Of a stretch of 47,831 nucleotides of DNA, positions 7,936 to 15,423 are shown piece after piece. Source of the DNA: Bradyrhizobium guangdongense (GTDB taxonomy: Bacteria; Pseudomonadota; Alphaproteobacteria; Rhizobiales; Xanthobacteraceae); the NCBI RefSeq assembly GCF_006483445.1, contig NZ_PPPT01000155.1, positions 1 through 47,831 of the forward strand. The letters are read 5' to 3'. The notes under the pieces were generated by a model. It did no database searches. It had not been told where the DNA came from and saw only the letters and a list, made by a program, of their open reading frames with translations. The position numbers were made by a program, and so were the translations under genes. The stretch's first letter is position 1. Each line of letters opens with the position of its first letter.

Positions 7936-8853
7936 TCAATGACGCGCCACTGCGGCCGCGTCAACCGCAGGGCCGCCCTGAGCGATTTGCCGGGCGAGAT
8001 TGGCGACGCGTTCGATCGCGACGACGTCGGGCGAGGCGAGCCAGCTTGCGGTGAAAGTGAGGGGCGCGATCTTCAGGTCGGTGCTGAGGAGCTGCAGCCG
8101 CCCGTCGGACAGCTCCTTCTCGACGATCGCAGCCGGAATGACGGCGATGCCGAGCCCTTCCACCGCCATGTGGATGACGGTCGCGAGCGATGCGCTCGCA
8201 TGCAGGCGGATCGGCGGCAGATCGGGTCGGTCGAACACTTCGCGCACGACCTCATAGGGCCGCGTCTTGCGCGGAAAGGTGATGATCGGAAATCGCGCGA
8301 GATCGTGCTTCGTCACCGGTCCCTTGCCGAGTCCGAGGGAGGGGCTTGCAAGAAAGCCGATCGGATAATCCGCCAGCACGCGATTGTGCACACCCGAAGC
8401 TGACAGCGGCCCGACCACGAAAGCGAGTTCGATCTCCTGTGCGAGCAGCCGCTGCGTCAGGTTCGGCGTGATATCGACTTCGATCTCGAGCGACAGGTTC
8501 GGATAGATTTCGTTCACGCTCTTCACGAGCCGCGGCAGCCATGTGTGCACGATGGTTTCGGCGACGCCGAGACGCATCACGCCGCGCATCGCGGAGGCAT
8601 CGCCGATCTCCGCGATCATCTCCGCGCGCAGGCCGATCAGCTTCTCGGCATAGACCATCATCTGCCGTCCGCTCGGTGTCGGCGAGGCCACGCGATGATC
8701 CCGGTTGAGGAGTTTTACGCCCATCTCGCGTTCGAGCTGGGCGATGCGCTGGGAGATCGCCGGCTGGGTGGTGTTGAGCCTTTGGGCGGCGCCACGGAAG
8801 CTGCCGAGCTTCACAACCCAGAGGAACGTTTCAATCGACCTAAAGTCCAGCAT
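7936..8853 (-). CDS. LysR-family transcriptional regulator
   Basis: A 305-residue LysR regulator. Residues 1-60 form the winged helix-turn-helix (DFRSIETFLWVVKLGSFRGAAQRL, then QPAISQRIAQLE). The rest is the two-lobed effector domain (PNLSLEIEVDITPNLTQRL and on to the C-terminus). It is divergent from the DUF1445 gene across 119 bases that contain a T-N11-A operator 18 bases from its own start codon, so autoregulation and control of the divergent gene are likely. The effector is unknown; the surrounding M20 hydrolase, hydroxyacid dehydrogenase and Liv transporter suggest an amino-acid derivative. Confidence 0.92.
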   Translation of the reverse strand: MLDFRSIETFLWVVKLGSFRGAAQRLNTTQPAISQRIAQLEREMGVKLLNRDHRVASPTPSGRQMMVYAEKLIGLRAEMIAEIGDASAMRGVMRLGVAETIVHTWLPRLVKSVNEIYPNLSLEIEVDITPNLTQRLLAQEIELAFVVGPLSASGVHNRVLADYPIGFLASPSLGLGKGPVTKHDLARFPIITFPRKTRPYEVVREVFDRPDLPPIRLHASASLATVIHMAVEGLGIAVIPAAIVEKELSDGRLQLLSTDLKIAPLTFTASWLASPDVVAIERVANLARQIAQGGPAVDAAAVARH

Positions 8854-8871
8854 TGGAAGGATTTTCCCGAT

Positions 8872-8890
8872 CGATAAATCAGATTTATCG
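8872..8890. promoter_or_regulatory. LysR-type operator (T-N11-A palindrome)
   Basis: CGATAAAT, CAG, ATTTATCG is a perfect 8-base inverted repeat, and one more base pairs on each side. It contains T8875-N11-A8887, the canonical LysR box, in an AT-rich patch of otherwise GC-rich DNA. It sits between the lysR start (8853) and the DUF1445 start (8973), the expected place for a LysR recognition site. Confidence 0.75.
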
Positions 8891-8972
8891 AATACGATTA
8901 GAAAGGAAGATTAGACTTTATAGCACGCCTGGTGTTGGCTGTCCTTGTCGAGATTATAGGCAGGTCGATCAA

Positions 8973-9788
8973 ATGACTGTTTTGGTGGCAGTGCAGCAAA
9001 CTGAAACAAGCGACACCCTTCCGAGCCGCAAAGCGCGTCTCGCCTACCGCGGCGGACGGGTCGCCTCCACCGCCGGAATCGCCCCCGGCTTCGTGCAGGG
9101 CAACCTCGCGATCCTCCCCGAAAAATACGCCGGCGCCTTTCACCGCTTCTGCCAGCTCAATCCAAAACCGTGCCCGATCATCGGCATGTCCGATGTCGGC
9201 AGCCCGCACATCCCGGCACTCGGCGCCGATCTCGACATCCGCACCGACGTGCCGCGCTATCGCGTCTGGCGCGATGGTGAGGTCGTGGACGAGCCGACCG
9301 ATGTGACGAAACACTGGCGCGACGATCTCGTGACCTTCGTGCTCGGCTGCTCGTTCTCGTTCGAAGAGGCGCTGCTCGACGAGGGCATGCCGATCCGCCA
9401 CATCGAGCACAATGTGCGCGTGCCGATGTATCGCACCAACATCGCATGCAGCGCGTCCGGCCCGTTCGCAGGTCCCATGGTGGTGTCGATGCGCCCGTTC
9501 AAGCCGGCGGATGCGATCCGCGCAGTGCAGATCACCTCGCGCTATCCGGCCGTGCACGGCGCGCCGGTTCATCTCGGCCATCCCCATCTCATCGGCATCA
9601 AGGACATCGCAAAGCCCGACTATGGCGATCCGGTGCCGGTTGCCGACGACGAGATCCCGGTGTTCTGGGCCTGCGGTGTCACGCCGCAATCGGTGATCAA
9701 CGCCGCAAAGCTTCCGTTCGCGATCACGCATTCGCCGGGACTGATGCTGGTGACGGATCTGAAGAACCGGAACATGGCCGTGATTTAG
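8973..9788 (+). CDS. Putative hydro-lyase, DUF1445 / D-glutamate cyclase family
   Basis: A 271-residue member of the DUF1445 family (B. subtilis YcsI type), whose relatives include the mammalian D-glutamate cyclase domain. The conserved core is visible: FVQGNLAILPEKYA, CPIIGMSDVGSPHIPALG, DLVTFVLGCSFSFEEALL, MYRTNIACSASGPFAGPMVVSMRP, and the C-terminal CGVTPQSVINAAKLPFAITHSPG. The frame is open from 8853, but those 40 extra residues would cover the LysR operator. The ATG at 8973 gives the family's length and follows AGGCAGG. Its place between a LysR gene and a Liv transporter suggests handling of a cyclised or D-amino acid. The precise reaction is not established for the bacterial family. Confidence 0.85.
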   Translation: MTVLVAVQQTETSDTLPSRKARLAYRGGRVASTAGIAPGFVQGNLAILPEKYAGAFHRFCQLNPKPCPIIGMSDVGSPHIPALGADLDIRTDVPRYRVWRDGEVVDEPTDVTKHWRDDLVTFVLGCSFSFEEALLDEGMPIRHIEHNVRVPMYRTNIACSASGPFAGPMVVSMRPFKPADAIRAVQITSRYPAVHGAPVHLGHPHLIGIKDIAKPDYGDPVPVADDEIPVFWACGVTPQSVINAAKLPFAITHSPGLMLVTDLKNRNMAVI

Positions 9789-9878
9789 TAGGCAGCGCGT
9801 GCTGCTTCTTCGGGCTTTACGCTTTCGGTCATTCGCTTCATTCGATGAGTTGAAAAGTTAAGTAACAGAGGAATTGTC

Positions 9879-11123
9879 ATGACGATCACTCGCCGCGATG
9901 TTTTGCTCGGAGCTACCGCCACCGCCGCCCTGATGCCGCTCGCCGCGCGCGCGCAGACGTCCGAGGTTGTGATCGGCGTCATCTATCCCTTCTCCGGCGC
10001 CAGCGCCCAGCAGGGCGTCGACGCGCAGAAGGCCTATGAGACCGCGCTCGAAGTCATCAACAAGGACGCCGACTTCGATCTGCCGCTCGCCAAGGGCGAG
10101 GGTCTGCCGGGTCTCGGCGGCGCCAAGGTCAGGCTTGTGTTCGCCGACCACCAGGCCGATCCGCAGAAGGGACGTGCCGAGACCGAGCGCCTGATCACGC
10201 AGGAGAAGGTTTCTGCCGTCATCGGCACCTATCAGAGCTCGGTCGCCGTCACCGTCAGCCAGATCTGCGAGCGTTACCAGATCCCGTTCGTCTCGGCCGA
10301 CAACTCCTCGCCGAGCCTGCATCGCCGCGGCCTCAAATATTACTTCCGCGCCTCGCCGCATGACGAGATGTACTCGGCCGCGATGTTCGACTTCTTCGAC
10401 GCCCTGAAGAAGAAGGGCACCAAGATCGAGACGCTGGCGCTGTTCCACGAAGACACCATCTTCGGTACCGACTCCGGCAACGCCCAGGCCAAGATCGCCG
10501 GCGAGCGTGGCTACAAGATCCTCGCCGACATCAAGTACCGCAACAACTCGCCCTCGCTCTCGGCGGAGGTGCAGCAGCTCAAGAGCGCCAATGCCGACGT
10601 GCTGATGCCCTCGAGCTACACCACCGACGGCATCCTGCTGGTCAAGACCATGGCCGAGCTCGGCTACAAGCCGAACGCGATCGTGGCGCAGGACGCCGGC
10701 TTCTCCGAGAAGGCGCTCTACGACGCCGTCGGCGACAAGCTCGAAGGCGTGATCTCGCGCGGCACCTTCTCGCTCGATCTTGCGCAGAAGCGCCCGATGG
10801 TCGGCAAGATCAACGACATGTTCAAGGCGAAGTCGGGCAAGGACCTCAACGACCTGACCTCGCGCCAGTTCATGGGCCTGATCGTGCTGGCGGATGCCAT
10901 CAGCCGCGCCAAGTCCACCGAGGGCGAGAAGATCCGCGACGCGCTCGCGGCGACCGACATTCCAGGCGACAAGACCATCATGCCCTGGAAGCGCATCAAG
11001 TTCGACGAGATGGGCCAGAACAACGACGCCGACCCGGTGCTGCTGCAATATGTCGGCGGCAAGTTCGTCACCATCTTCCCGCCGCAGGCTGCGATCGCCG
11101 AGGCGACCTGGCCCATGAAGTGA
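9879..11123 (+). CDS. Branched-chain/hydrophobic amino-acid type ABC transporter, substrate-binding protein
   Basis: A 414-residue periplasmic binding protein of the LivK type (peripla_BP_6). The N-terminus TRRDVLLGATATAALMPLAARA is a signal peptide of about 25 residues with a twin-arginine-like start (Arg5-Arg6). The mature protein begins near QTSEVVIGVIYPFSGASAQQG and shows two-lobe hallmarks such as VSAVIGTYQSSVAVTVSQICERYQIP (positions about 112-137). A good ribosome site, AGAGGAA, precedes the ATG. It is the first gene of a five-gene Liv set; a hairpin separates it from the permease gene, which would favour higher expression of the binding protein. The ligand is unknown and could be an amide or acid rather than leucine. 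Confidence 0.9.
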   Translation: MTITRRDVLLGATATAALMPLAARAQTSEVVIGVIYPFSGASAQQGVDAQKAYETALEVINKDADFDLPLAKGEGLPGLGGAKVRLVFADHQADPQKGRAETERLITQEKVSAVIGTYQSSVAVTVSQICERYQIPFVSADNSSPSLHRRGLKYYFRASPHDEMYSAAMFDFFDALKKKGTKIETLALFHEDTIFGTDSGNAQAKIAGERGYKILADIKYRNNSPSLSAEVQQLKSANADVLMPSSYTTDGILLVKTMAELGYKPNAIVAQDAGFSEKALYDAVGDKLEGVISRGTFSLDLAQKRPMVGKINDMFKAKSGKDLNDLTSRQFMGLIVLADAISRAKSTEGEKIRDALAATDIPGDKTIMPWKRIKFDEMGQNNDADPVLLQYVGGKFVTIFPPQAAIAEATWPMK

Positions 11124-11146
11124 CGCGGAGCGGGATGTCTCTTTAT

Positions 11147-11172
11147 GTCGTCCCGGCCTTCGCCGGGAGGAC
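11147..11172. repeat. Short hairpin between binding-protein and permease genes
   Basis: GTCGTCCCGGC, loop CTTC, GCCGGGAGGAC form a stem with a single mismatch. It resembles a trimmed copy of the longer GTCGTCC-type palindromes. There is no T-run, so it is more likely an mRNA-stabilising or attenuating hairpin than a full terminator. Confidence 0.6.
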
Positions 11173-11202
11173 ACTGAGCGATGTAGTGACGGGGGAGCAG
11201 GG

Positions 11203-12084
11203 GTGCTGACAGCCGAAGCCATTATCCAAAGTCTGGCGAGCGGCCTCTTGATGGGGCTGCTCTACGGGTTGATCGCCGTGGGGCTCGCGCTCATATTCGG
11301 CCTGATGGACGTCGTGAACTTCGCCCATGGCGAGTTCCTGATGATCTCGATGTACGCGACCTTCTTCCTGTTCGCGTTCTTCGCGATCGATCCCTTGCTC
11401 TCGGCGCCGCTGGTGGCCGCGGCCATGTTCGTGTTCGGGGCCGTGGTCTATCTCCTGATCGTGCGCTTTGCGATGCGGGCCAAGGCCAATGCGGGCATGG
11501 TGCAGATCTTCTCCACCTTCGGCCTTGCGATCGTGATGCGGGGGCTGGCGCAGTTCTTCTTCACGCCGGACTATCGCAGCATCCCGCAATCCGCGCTCGG
11601 CGGCAAAACCATCTCGATCGCCGGCATCTTCCTGCCCGAGCCGCAGCTCGTCGGCGCGTTGCTGTCGATTGCCGCCTTCGGCGCGCTCTATCTCTTCATC
11701 AACCGCACCGATTTCGGCCGCGCGCTGGAGGCAACCCGCGAGGACCCCGGCGCGGTGGCGCTGGTCGGCATCGACAAGAACCGCGTCTTCGCGCTCGGCT
11801 GGGGCCTCGGCGCCGCGCTCGTTGGTCTCTCCGGCGCCATCATGGCGATCTTCTTCTACATCTACCCTGACGTCGGCGCGTCCTTTGCGCTGATCGCCTA
11901 CGTCACCGTGGCGCTCGGCGGCTTCGGCAGCGTGTTCGGCGCCTTTGCCGGCGGCATCATCGTGGGTCTGGTTGAGGCGACCACCGCGCTGATACTGCCG
12001 CCGTCGCTGAAATCGGTCGGCATCTACGCCGTCTATCTCCTCGTTGTCTTCATCCGGCCGCGCGGCCTGTTCGGATCGATGTGA
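11203..12084 (+). CDS. livH: Branched-chain amino-acid ABC transporter permease LivH-type
   Basis: A 293-residue inner-membrane permease with about eight hydrophobic spans. LivH family features include ASGLLMGLLYGLIAVGLALIFG near the N-terminus, MDVVNFAHGEFLM, and the cytoplasmic coupling region NRTDFGRALEATREDPGAVALVGID that contacts the ATPases. The ending IRPRGLFG is typical. It overlaps livM by one to four bases, indicating translational coupling. It forms the membrane channel together with livM. Confidence 0.93.
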   Translation: MLTAEAIIQSLASGLLMGLLYGLIAVGLALIFGLMDVVNFAHGEFLMISMYATFFLFAFFAIDPLLSAPLVAAAMFVFGAVVYLLIVRFAMRAKANAGMVQIFSTFGLAIVMRGLAQFFFTPDYRSIPQSALGGKTISIAGIFLPEPQLVGALLSIAAFGALYLFINRTDFGRALEATREDPGAVALVGIDKNRVFALGWGLGAALVGLSGAIMAIFFYIYPDVGASFALIAYVTVALGGFGSVFGAFAGGIIVGLVEATTALILPPSLKSVGIYAVYLLVVFIRPRGLFGSM

Positions 12085-13061
12085 TGGACAAGAATTTTGC
12101 CGCGCGGCGCCGCCGCGACCTCTTCGTAGCCGCCGCCCTCGCGGTGATCGCAGCGCTCGCGCCGCTGTTCGTGAAGGACGTCTACGTCCAGAACATTTTG
12201 ATCCTCACCCTGATGTATGCGGCGCTGTCGCAGAGCTGGAACATCCTGTCCGGCTATTGCGGGCAGATATCGCTCGGCCACGCGCTCTATTTCGGGCTTG
12301 GCGCCTACACCACCGCGCTCCTGTTCATGAAGTTCGGTGTGCTGCCCTGGTTCGGCATGCTGGCGGGCGGAACCCTGTCGGCGCTGATTGCGATGGGGCT
12401 CGGCTATCTCTGCTTCCGCCTGCGCGGCCATTACTTCGTGATCGCGACGATCGTGATCGCCGAGATCACGCTGCTCCTGTTCCACAACTGGGATTGGGCC
12501 GGTGCTGCGCTCGGTATCGATATTCCCGTGCGTGGCGACAGCTGGCTCAAATTCCAGTTCACGCGCAGCAAGCTGCCTTACTTCTACTTTGCCCTGGTGC
12601 TCGCCTGCGTCGCCTGGTTCGTCACCTGGTGGCTGGAAGACTCCAAATGGGGCTTTTGGTGGCGCGCGGTGAAGGACAATCCGGAAGCGGCCGAGAGTCT
12701 CGGCGTCGTCGTGTTCAATTCGAAGATGGGCGCGGCCGCGGTCTCCGCCTTCCTCGTCGCCGTCGGCGGAAGCTTCTACGCCCAGTTCGTCTCCTACATC
12801 GATCCCGAAAGCGTCATGGGTTTTCAGTTCTCGTTGCTGATGGCGTTGCCCGCGGTGCTTGGCGGCATCGGTACACTCTGGGGACCGGTGCTGGGCGCGG
12901 CGATCCTGATCCCGCTGACCGAGCTCACGCGTTCCTTCATCGGCGGCTCCGGGCGCGGCGTAGACCTCATCGTCTACGGCACGTTGATCGTGTTGATCTC
13001 GCTGGCGCTGCCGCGCGGACTGGTCAGCCTGTTCTCCTCGCGCAAGGGAGCCGCACGATGA
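12084..13061 (+). CDS. livM: Branched-chain amino-acid ABC transporter permease LivM-type
   Basis: A permease of about 325 residues, partner of livH. The family motif SQSWNILSGYCGQISLGHALYFGLGAY lies at about residues 49-75, and WRAVKDNPEAAESLGV is the ATPase-coupling loop. The ATG at 12084 overlaps the livH stop as TGATG; a GTG at 12081 would add one residue. The gene overlaps livG by four bases (ATGA), so the cassette is co-translated. Confidence 0.93.
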   Translation: MDKNFAARRRRDLFVAAALAVIAALAPLFVKDVYVQNILILTLMYAALSQSWNILSGYCGQISLGHALYFGLGAYTTALLFMKFGVLPWFGMLAGGTLSALIAMGLGYLCFRLRGHYFVIATIVIAEITLLLFHNWDWAGAALGIDIPVRGDSWLKFQFTRSKLPYFYFALVLACVAWFVTWWLEDSKWGFWWRAVKDNPEAAESLGVVVFNSKMGAAAVSAFLVAVGGSFYAQFVSYIDPESVMGFQFSLLMALPAVLGGIGTLWGPVLGAAILIPLTELTRSFIGGSGRGVDLIVYGTLIVLISLALPRGLVSLFSSRKGAAR

Positions 13062-13789
13062 CCGCGCTCCTGGAAACCCGCGGCGTCTGGCAGCGGTTCG
13101 GCGGCCTCGTTGCCAACAGCGACGTTTCGATCTCGGTCGGGCGCGGCGAGATCGTCGGCCTGATCGGCCCGAACGGCGCCGGCAAGTCGACACTGTTCAA
13201 TCTCATTGCCGGCGTGCTGCCGCCGACGCAAGGCACGATCTGGTTCGACGGCGTGGACGTGACCCATATGCCGGCAGCCGAGCGCTGTGTGCGCGGCGTG
13301 GGACGTACGTTTCAGGTCGTCAAAAGCTTTGAGACCATGACCGTCATCGACAATGTCATCGTCGGTGCGCTGGTGCGGACCACCGTGATGCGCGAGGCCC
13401 GCCGCAAGGCGCATGAGGTGCTTGAGTTCACCGGCCTCGCCGCACGTGCCGACGTGCTGGCAAGCGATCTCGTGCCGGCCGAGAAGCGCCGCCTCGAAGT
13501 TGCCCGTGCGCTCGCGACCGAACCAAAACTCCTGCTGCTCGACGAAGTGCTCACTGGTCTCACGCCGACCGAAGCGCAGACCGGCGTCGATCTCGTCCGC
13601 AAGGTGCGCGAGACCGGTGTCACCGTGCTGATGGTCGAGCACGTCATGGAGATCGTGATGCCGCTGGTCGACCGTGCCATCGTGCTCGACCTCGGCAAGG
13701 TGCTGGTCGAGGGCAAGCCGTCCGACGTTGTTCGCGATCCCAAGGTGATCAGCGCTTATCTGGGAGATCGTCATGCTCAGAGTGCATGA
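13058..13789 (+). CDS. livG: Branched-chain amino-acid ABC transporter ATP-binding protein LivG-type
   Basis: A 243-residue ATPase. Walker A is GPNGAGKST (37-45) and the Walker B region is LLLLDEV (158-164). The usual LSGGQ or LPYGQQ signature is replaced by SDLVPAEKRRLEVARAL (from 136), and the Pro after the Walker B Asp-Glu is Val. The rest is intact, so this is probably a divergent but working subgroup that pairs with livF, which has a normal signature. Upstream in-frame sequence belongs to livM in another frame; the ATG at 13058 with a four-base overlap is the sensible start. Confidence 0.92.
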   Translation: MTALLETRGVWQRFGGLVANSDVSISVGRGEIVGLIGPNGAGKSTLFNLIAGVLPPTQGTIWFDGVDVTHMPAAERCVRGVGRTFQVVKSFETMTVIDNVIVGALVRTTVMREARRKAHEVLEFTGLAARADVLASDLVPAEKRRLEVARALATEPKLLLLDEVLTGLTPTEAQTGVDLVRKVRETGVTVLMVEHVMEIVMPLVDRAIVLDLGKVLVEGKPSDVVRDPKVISAYLGDRHAQSA

Positions 13790-14477
13790 AGTCACCACCG
13801 CCTATCAGGGCCTGGTCGCGATCTCCTCCGTCTCGATCGAGGTCGCCAAGGGCGAGATCGTCTGCGTGGCCGGCGCCAACGGCGCGGGCAAGTCGACGCT
13901 GCTGAAATCGATCGCCGGCGCCGAGCGTCCGCGCTCGGGCACCGTGACCTTCGACGGCAAGCAACTCGTCGGCATGGCGCAGCACCTGGTTACGTCTTGC
14001 GGCATCGCCTATGTGCCGGAGAACCGCCGCCTGTTTCCGCGCCTCTCGGTGCGCGACAATCTCAGGCTCGGCAGCTATCTCTATCGCGGCGAGGCCGACC
14101 GCGAGAGCCCGCTCGATCTCGTCTTCAAGCTGTTTCCGCGCCTGTCAGAGCGCCTCGAGCAGCGCGCCGAGACGCTCTCCGGCGGCGAGCAGCAGATGCT
14201 CGCGATCGGACGCGCCTTGATGACGCGCCCGCGGCTGCTGATGCTGGACGAGCCCTCGCAAGGCATCATGCCGAAGCTGGTCGACGAGATCTTTCAGGCC
14301 GTAAAACGCATCCGCGACGCCGGCATGACCGTGCTGATCGTCGAGCAGCGCATGGCGGAGTGCCTTGAAATCGCCGACCGCGCCTACATCCTGCAAACCG
14401 GCCGCGTGCTGATGCAGGGGCCCGCGGCGGAGATCAGGGGTAATCCGGATGTGCGGAAGGCGTATCTGGGGCTGTAG
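13773..14477 (+). CDS. livF: Branched-chain amino-acid ABC transporter ATP-binding protein LivF-type
   Basis: A 234-residue ATPase completing the transporter. Walker A GANGAGKST (34-42), Q-loop region VPENRRLFPRLSVRDNL (81-97), signature LSGGEQQ (135-141) and Walker B LLMLDEP (155-161) are all intact. It overlaps the livG end by 17 bases. It is the last gene of the cassette and is followed by a long palindromic element in the convergent gap with otnC. Confidence 0.94.
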   Translation: MLRVHEVTTAYQGLVAISSVSIEVAKGEIVCVAGANGAGKSTLLKSIAGAERPRSGTVTFDGKQLVGMAQHLVTSCGIAYVPENRRLFPRLSVRDNLRLGSYLYRGEADRESPLDLVFKLFPRLSERLEQRAETLSGGEQQMLAIGRALMTRPRLLMLDEPSQGIMPKLVDEIFQAVKRIRDAGMTVLIVEQRMAECLEIADRAYILQTGRVLMQGPAAEIRGNPDVRKAYLGL

Positions 14478-14503
14478 GCGCTAGAACTGTCTCCACAAGC
14501 ACA

Positions 14504-14631
14504 GACGTCATCCTGAGGTGCGCGCCCTTCGCGCGCCTCGAAGGATGAGCCGCGAGCGCTTTGCGGCCCATCCTTCGAGGCTTCACCTTGCGATGCAGAG
14601 CATCGCAAGGCTCGCACCTCAGGATGACGTC
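14504..14631. repeat. Inverted-repeat element, GACGTCATCCTGAGGTG family
   Basis: Outer arms GACGTCATCCTGAGGTG / CACCTCAGGATGACGTC are perfect. Inside are CCTCGAAGGATG / CATCCTTCGAGG and a hairpin, CCTTGCGATGC / GCATCGCAAGG. It fills the convergent gap between livF and otnC and probably stops transcription from both sides. Related to the element near 23946-24060. Confidence 0.88.
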
Positions 14632-14642
14632 AGTGCGTGTGG

Positions 14643-15302
14643 CTAGTGGTCATGCTCCGGCAGCGTCAGCCCAAACGTCTTCACAAGATCCTTCACCTGT
14701 TCCGGCGAAAGATACCTTGGGTTCATCCCACGCAGCAGCAGATACAGCTTCGCCGTCTCCTCCAGCTCCTCGGTCGCGAACACCGCCGCCTCCAGCGTGT
14801 CGCCGGCGACCACCGGGCCGTGATTGGCGAGCAGCACGGATGAGTACTTTCCGGCCAGCCCCTTGATCGCATCCGCGACCGCGGGATCGCCGGGGCGGTA
14901 ATAGGGCACGAGCGCGGTCGGGGCGCATTTCATCATGTAGTAGGCCGTCATCGGCGGCAACGCCGCGCGCGGGTCGATCTCGGGCAGCATCGAGAGCGCG
15001 ACCGAGTGGGTGGAGTGCAGGTGCACGATCGCGCGCGCCGATTCACGGGTGTCGTAGAGCGCCGTGTGCAGCGGCACTTCCTTGGTCGGCGCGTCGCCGG
15101 ACAGGAGCTTGCCGTTCGCATCAAGCCGCGACAGCCGTGCCGGGTCGAGGAAGCCGAGCGAGGCGTTGGTCGGCGTCACCAGCCAGCCGTCGTCCTCCAG
15201 CTTCACGCTGATGTTGCCGGATGAACCCGGTGTCAACCCGCGCTCGAACAGCGAGCGGCCGAAGCGGCAGATATCTTCGCGAAGTCGTGTCTCGCTGCTC
15301 AT
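14643..15302 (-). CDS. otnC: 3-oxo-tetronate 4-phosphate decarboxylase (class II aldolase family)
   Basis: A 219-residue class II aldolase/adducin-fold enzyme. Visible motifs are TPGSSGNIS (phosphate binding, about 24-32), Glu75 (TKE) and the zinc ligands His94, His96 (HLHST) and His161 (LLANHGP). With ltnD, otnI and otnK adjacent it is best assigned as OtnC, which decarboxylates 3-oxo-tetronate 4-phosphate to dihydroxyacetone phosphate. The frame extends 17 codons upstream, but MSSETRLRED at 15302 is the better family start. It is divergent from ltnD. Confidence 0.87.
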   Translation of the reverse strand: MSSETRLREDICRFGRSLFERGLTPGSSGNISVKLEDDGWLVTPTNASLGFLDPARLSRLDANGKLLSGDAPTKEVPLHTALYDTRESARAIVHLHSTHSVALSMLPEIDPRAALPPMTAYYMMKCAPTALVPYYRPGDPAVADAIKGLAGKYSSVLLANHGPVVAGDTLEAAVFATEELEETAKLYLLLRGMNPRYLSPEQVKDLVKTFGLTLPEHDH

Positions 15303-15374
15303 GGCGGGCGTATCCTGTTGCCGCCTTGTCTCACGCTTTGGCAGCGCGGCCAAGGCGTGTTATTCGGGTCAAGA

Positions 15375-15392
15375 GGCCGCCTCAGAGCGGCC
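15375..15392. promoter_or_regulatory. Candidate operator or leader hairpin, otnC/ltnD divergent region
   Basis: GGCCGC, spacer CTCAGA, GCGGCC is a perfect 6-base inverted repeat in the 121-base gap between the divergent otnC and ltnD starts. It lies about 30 bases before the ltnD start. A regulator site is plausible because no regulator gene accompanies the cluster, but the sequence is short and GC-rich, so it may be chance. Confidence 0.3.
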
Positions 15393-15423
15393 GGTCAGGG
15401 AATGTTCCAAGGGAAGAGCCTTC

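Noticed and set aside
8853..8972. A 40-residue N-terminal extension of the DUF1445 protein
   Set aside because: It would cover the LysR operator and is not like the family; the start at 8973 gives normal length.
9858..11222. A 454-codon open frame antisense to the Liv binding-protein gene
   Set aside because: Low-complexity composition and full overlap with a clear gene with signal peptide and ribosome site; a codon-bias shadow.
12044..13057. A long in-frame extension upstream of livG
   Set aside because: It runs inside livM in another frame and has no family features; the ATG at 13058 overlapping the livM stop is the sound start.
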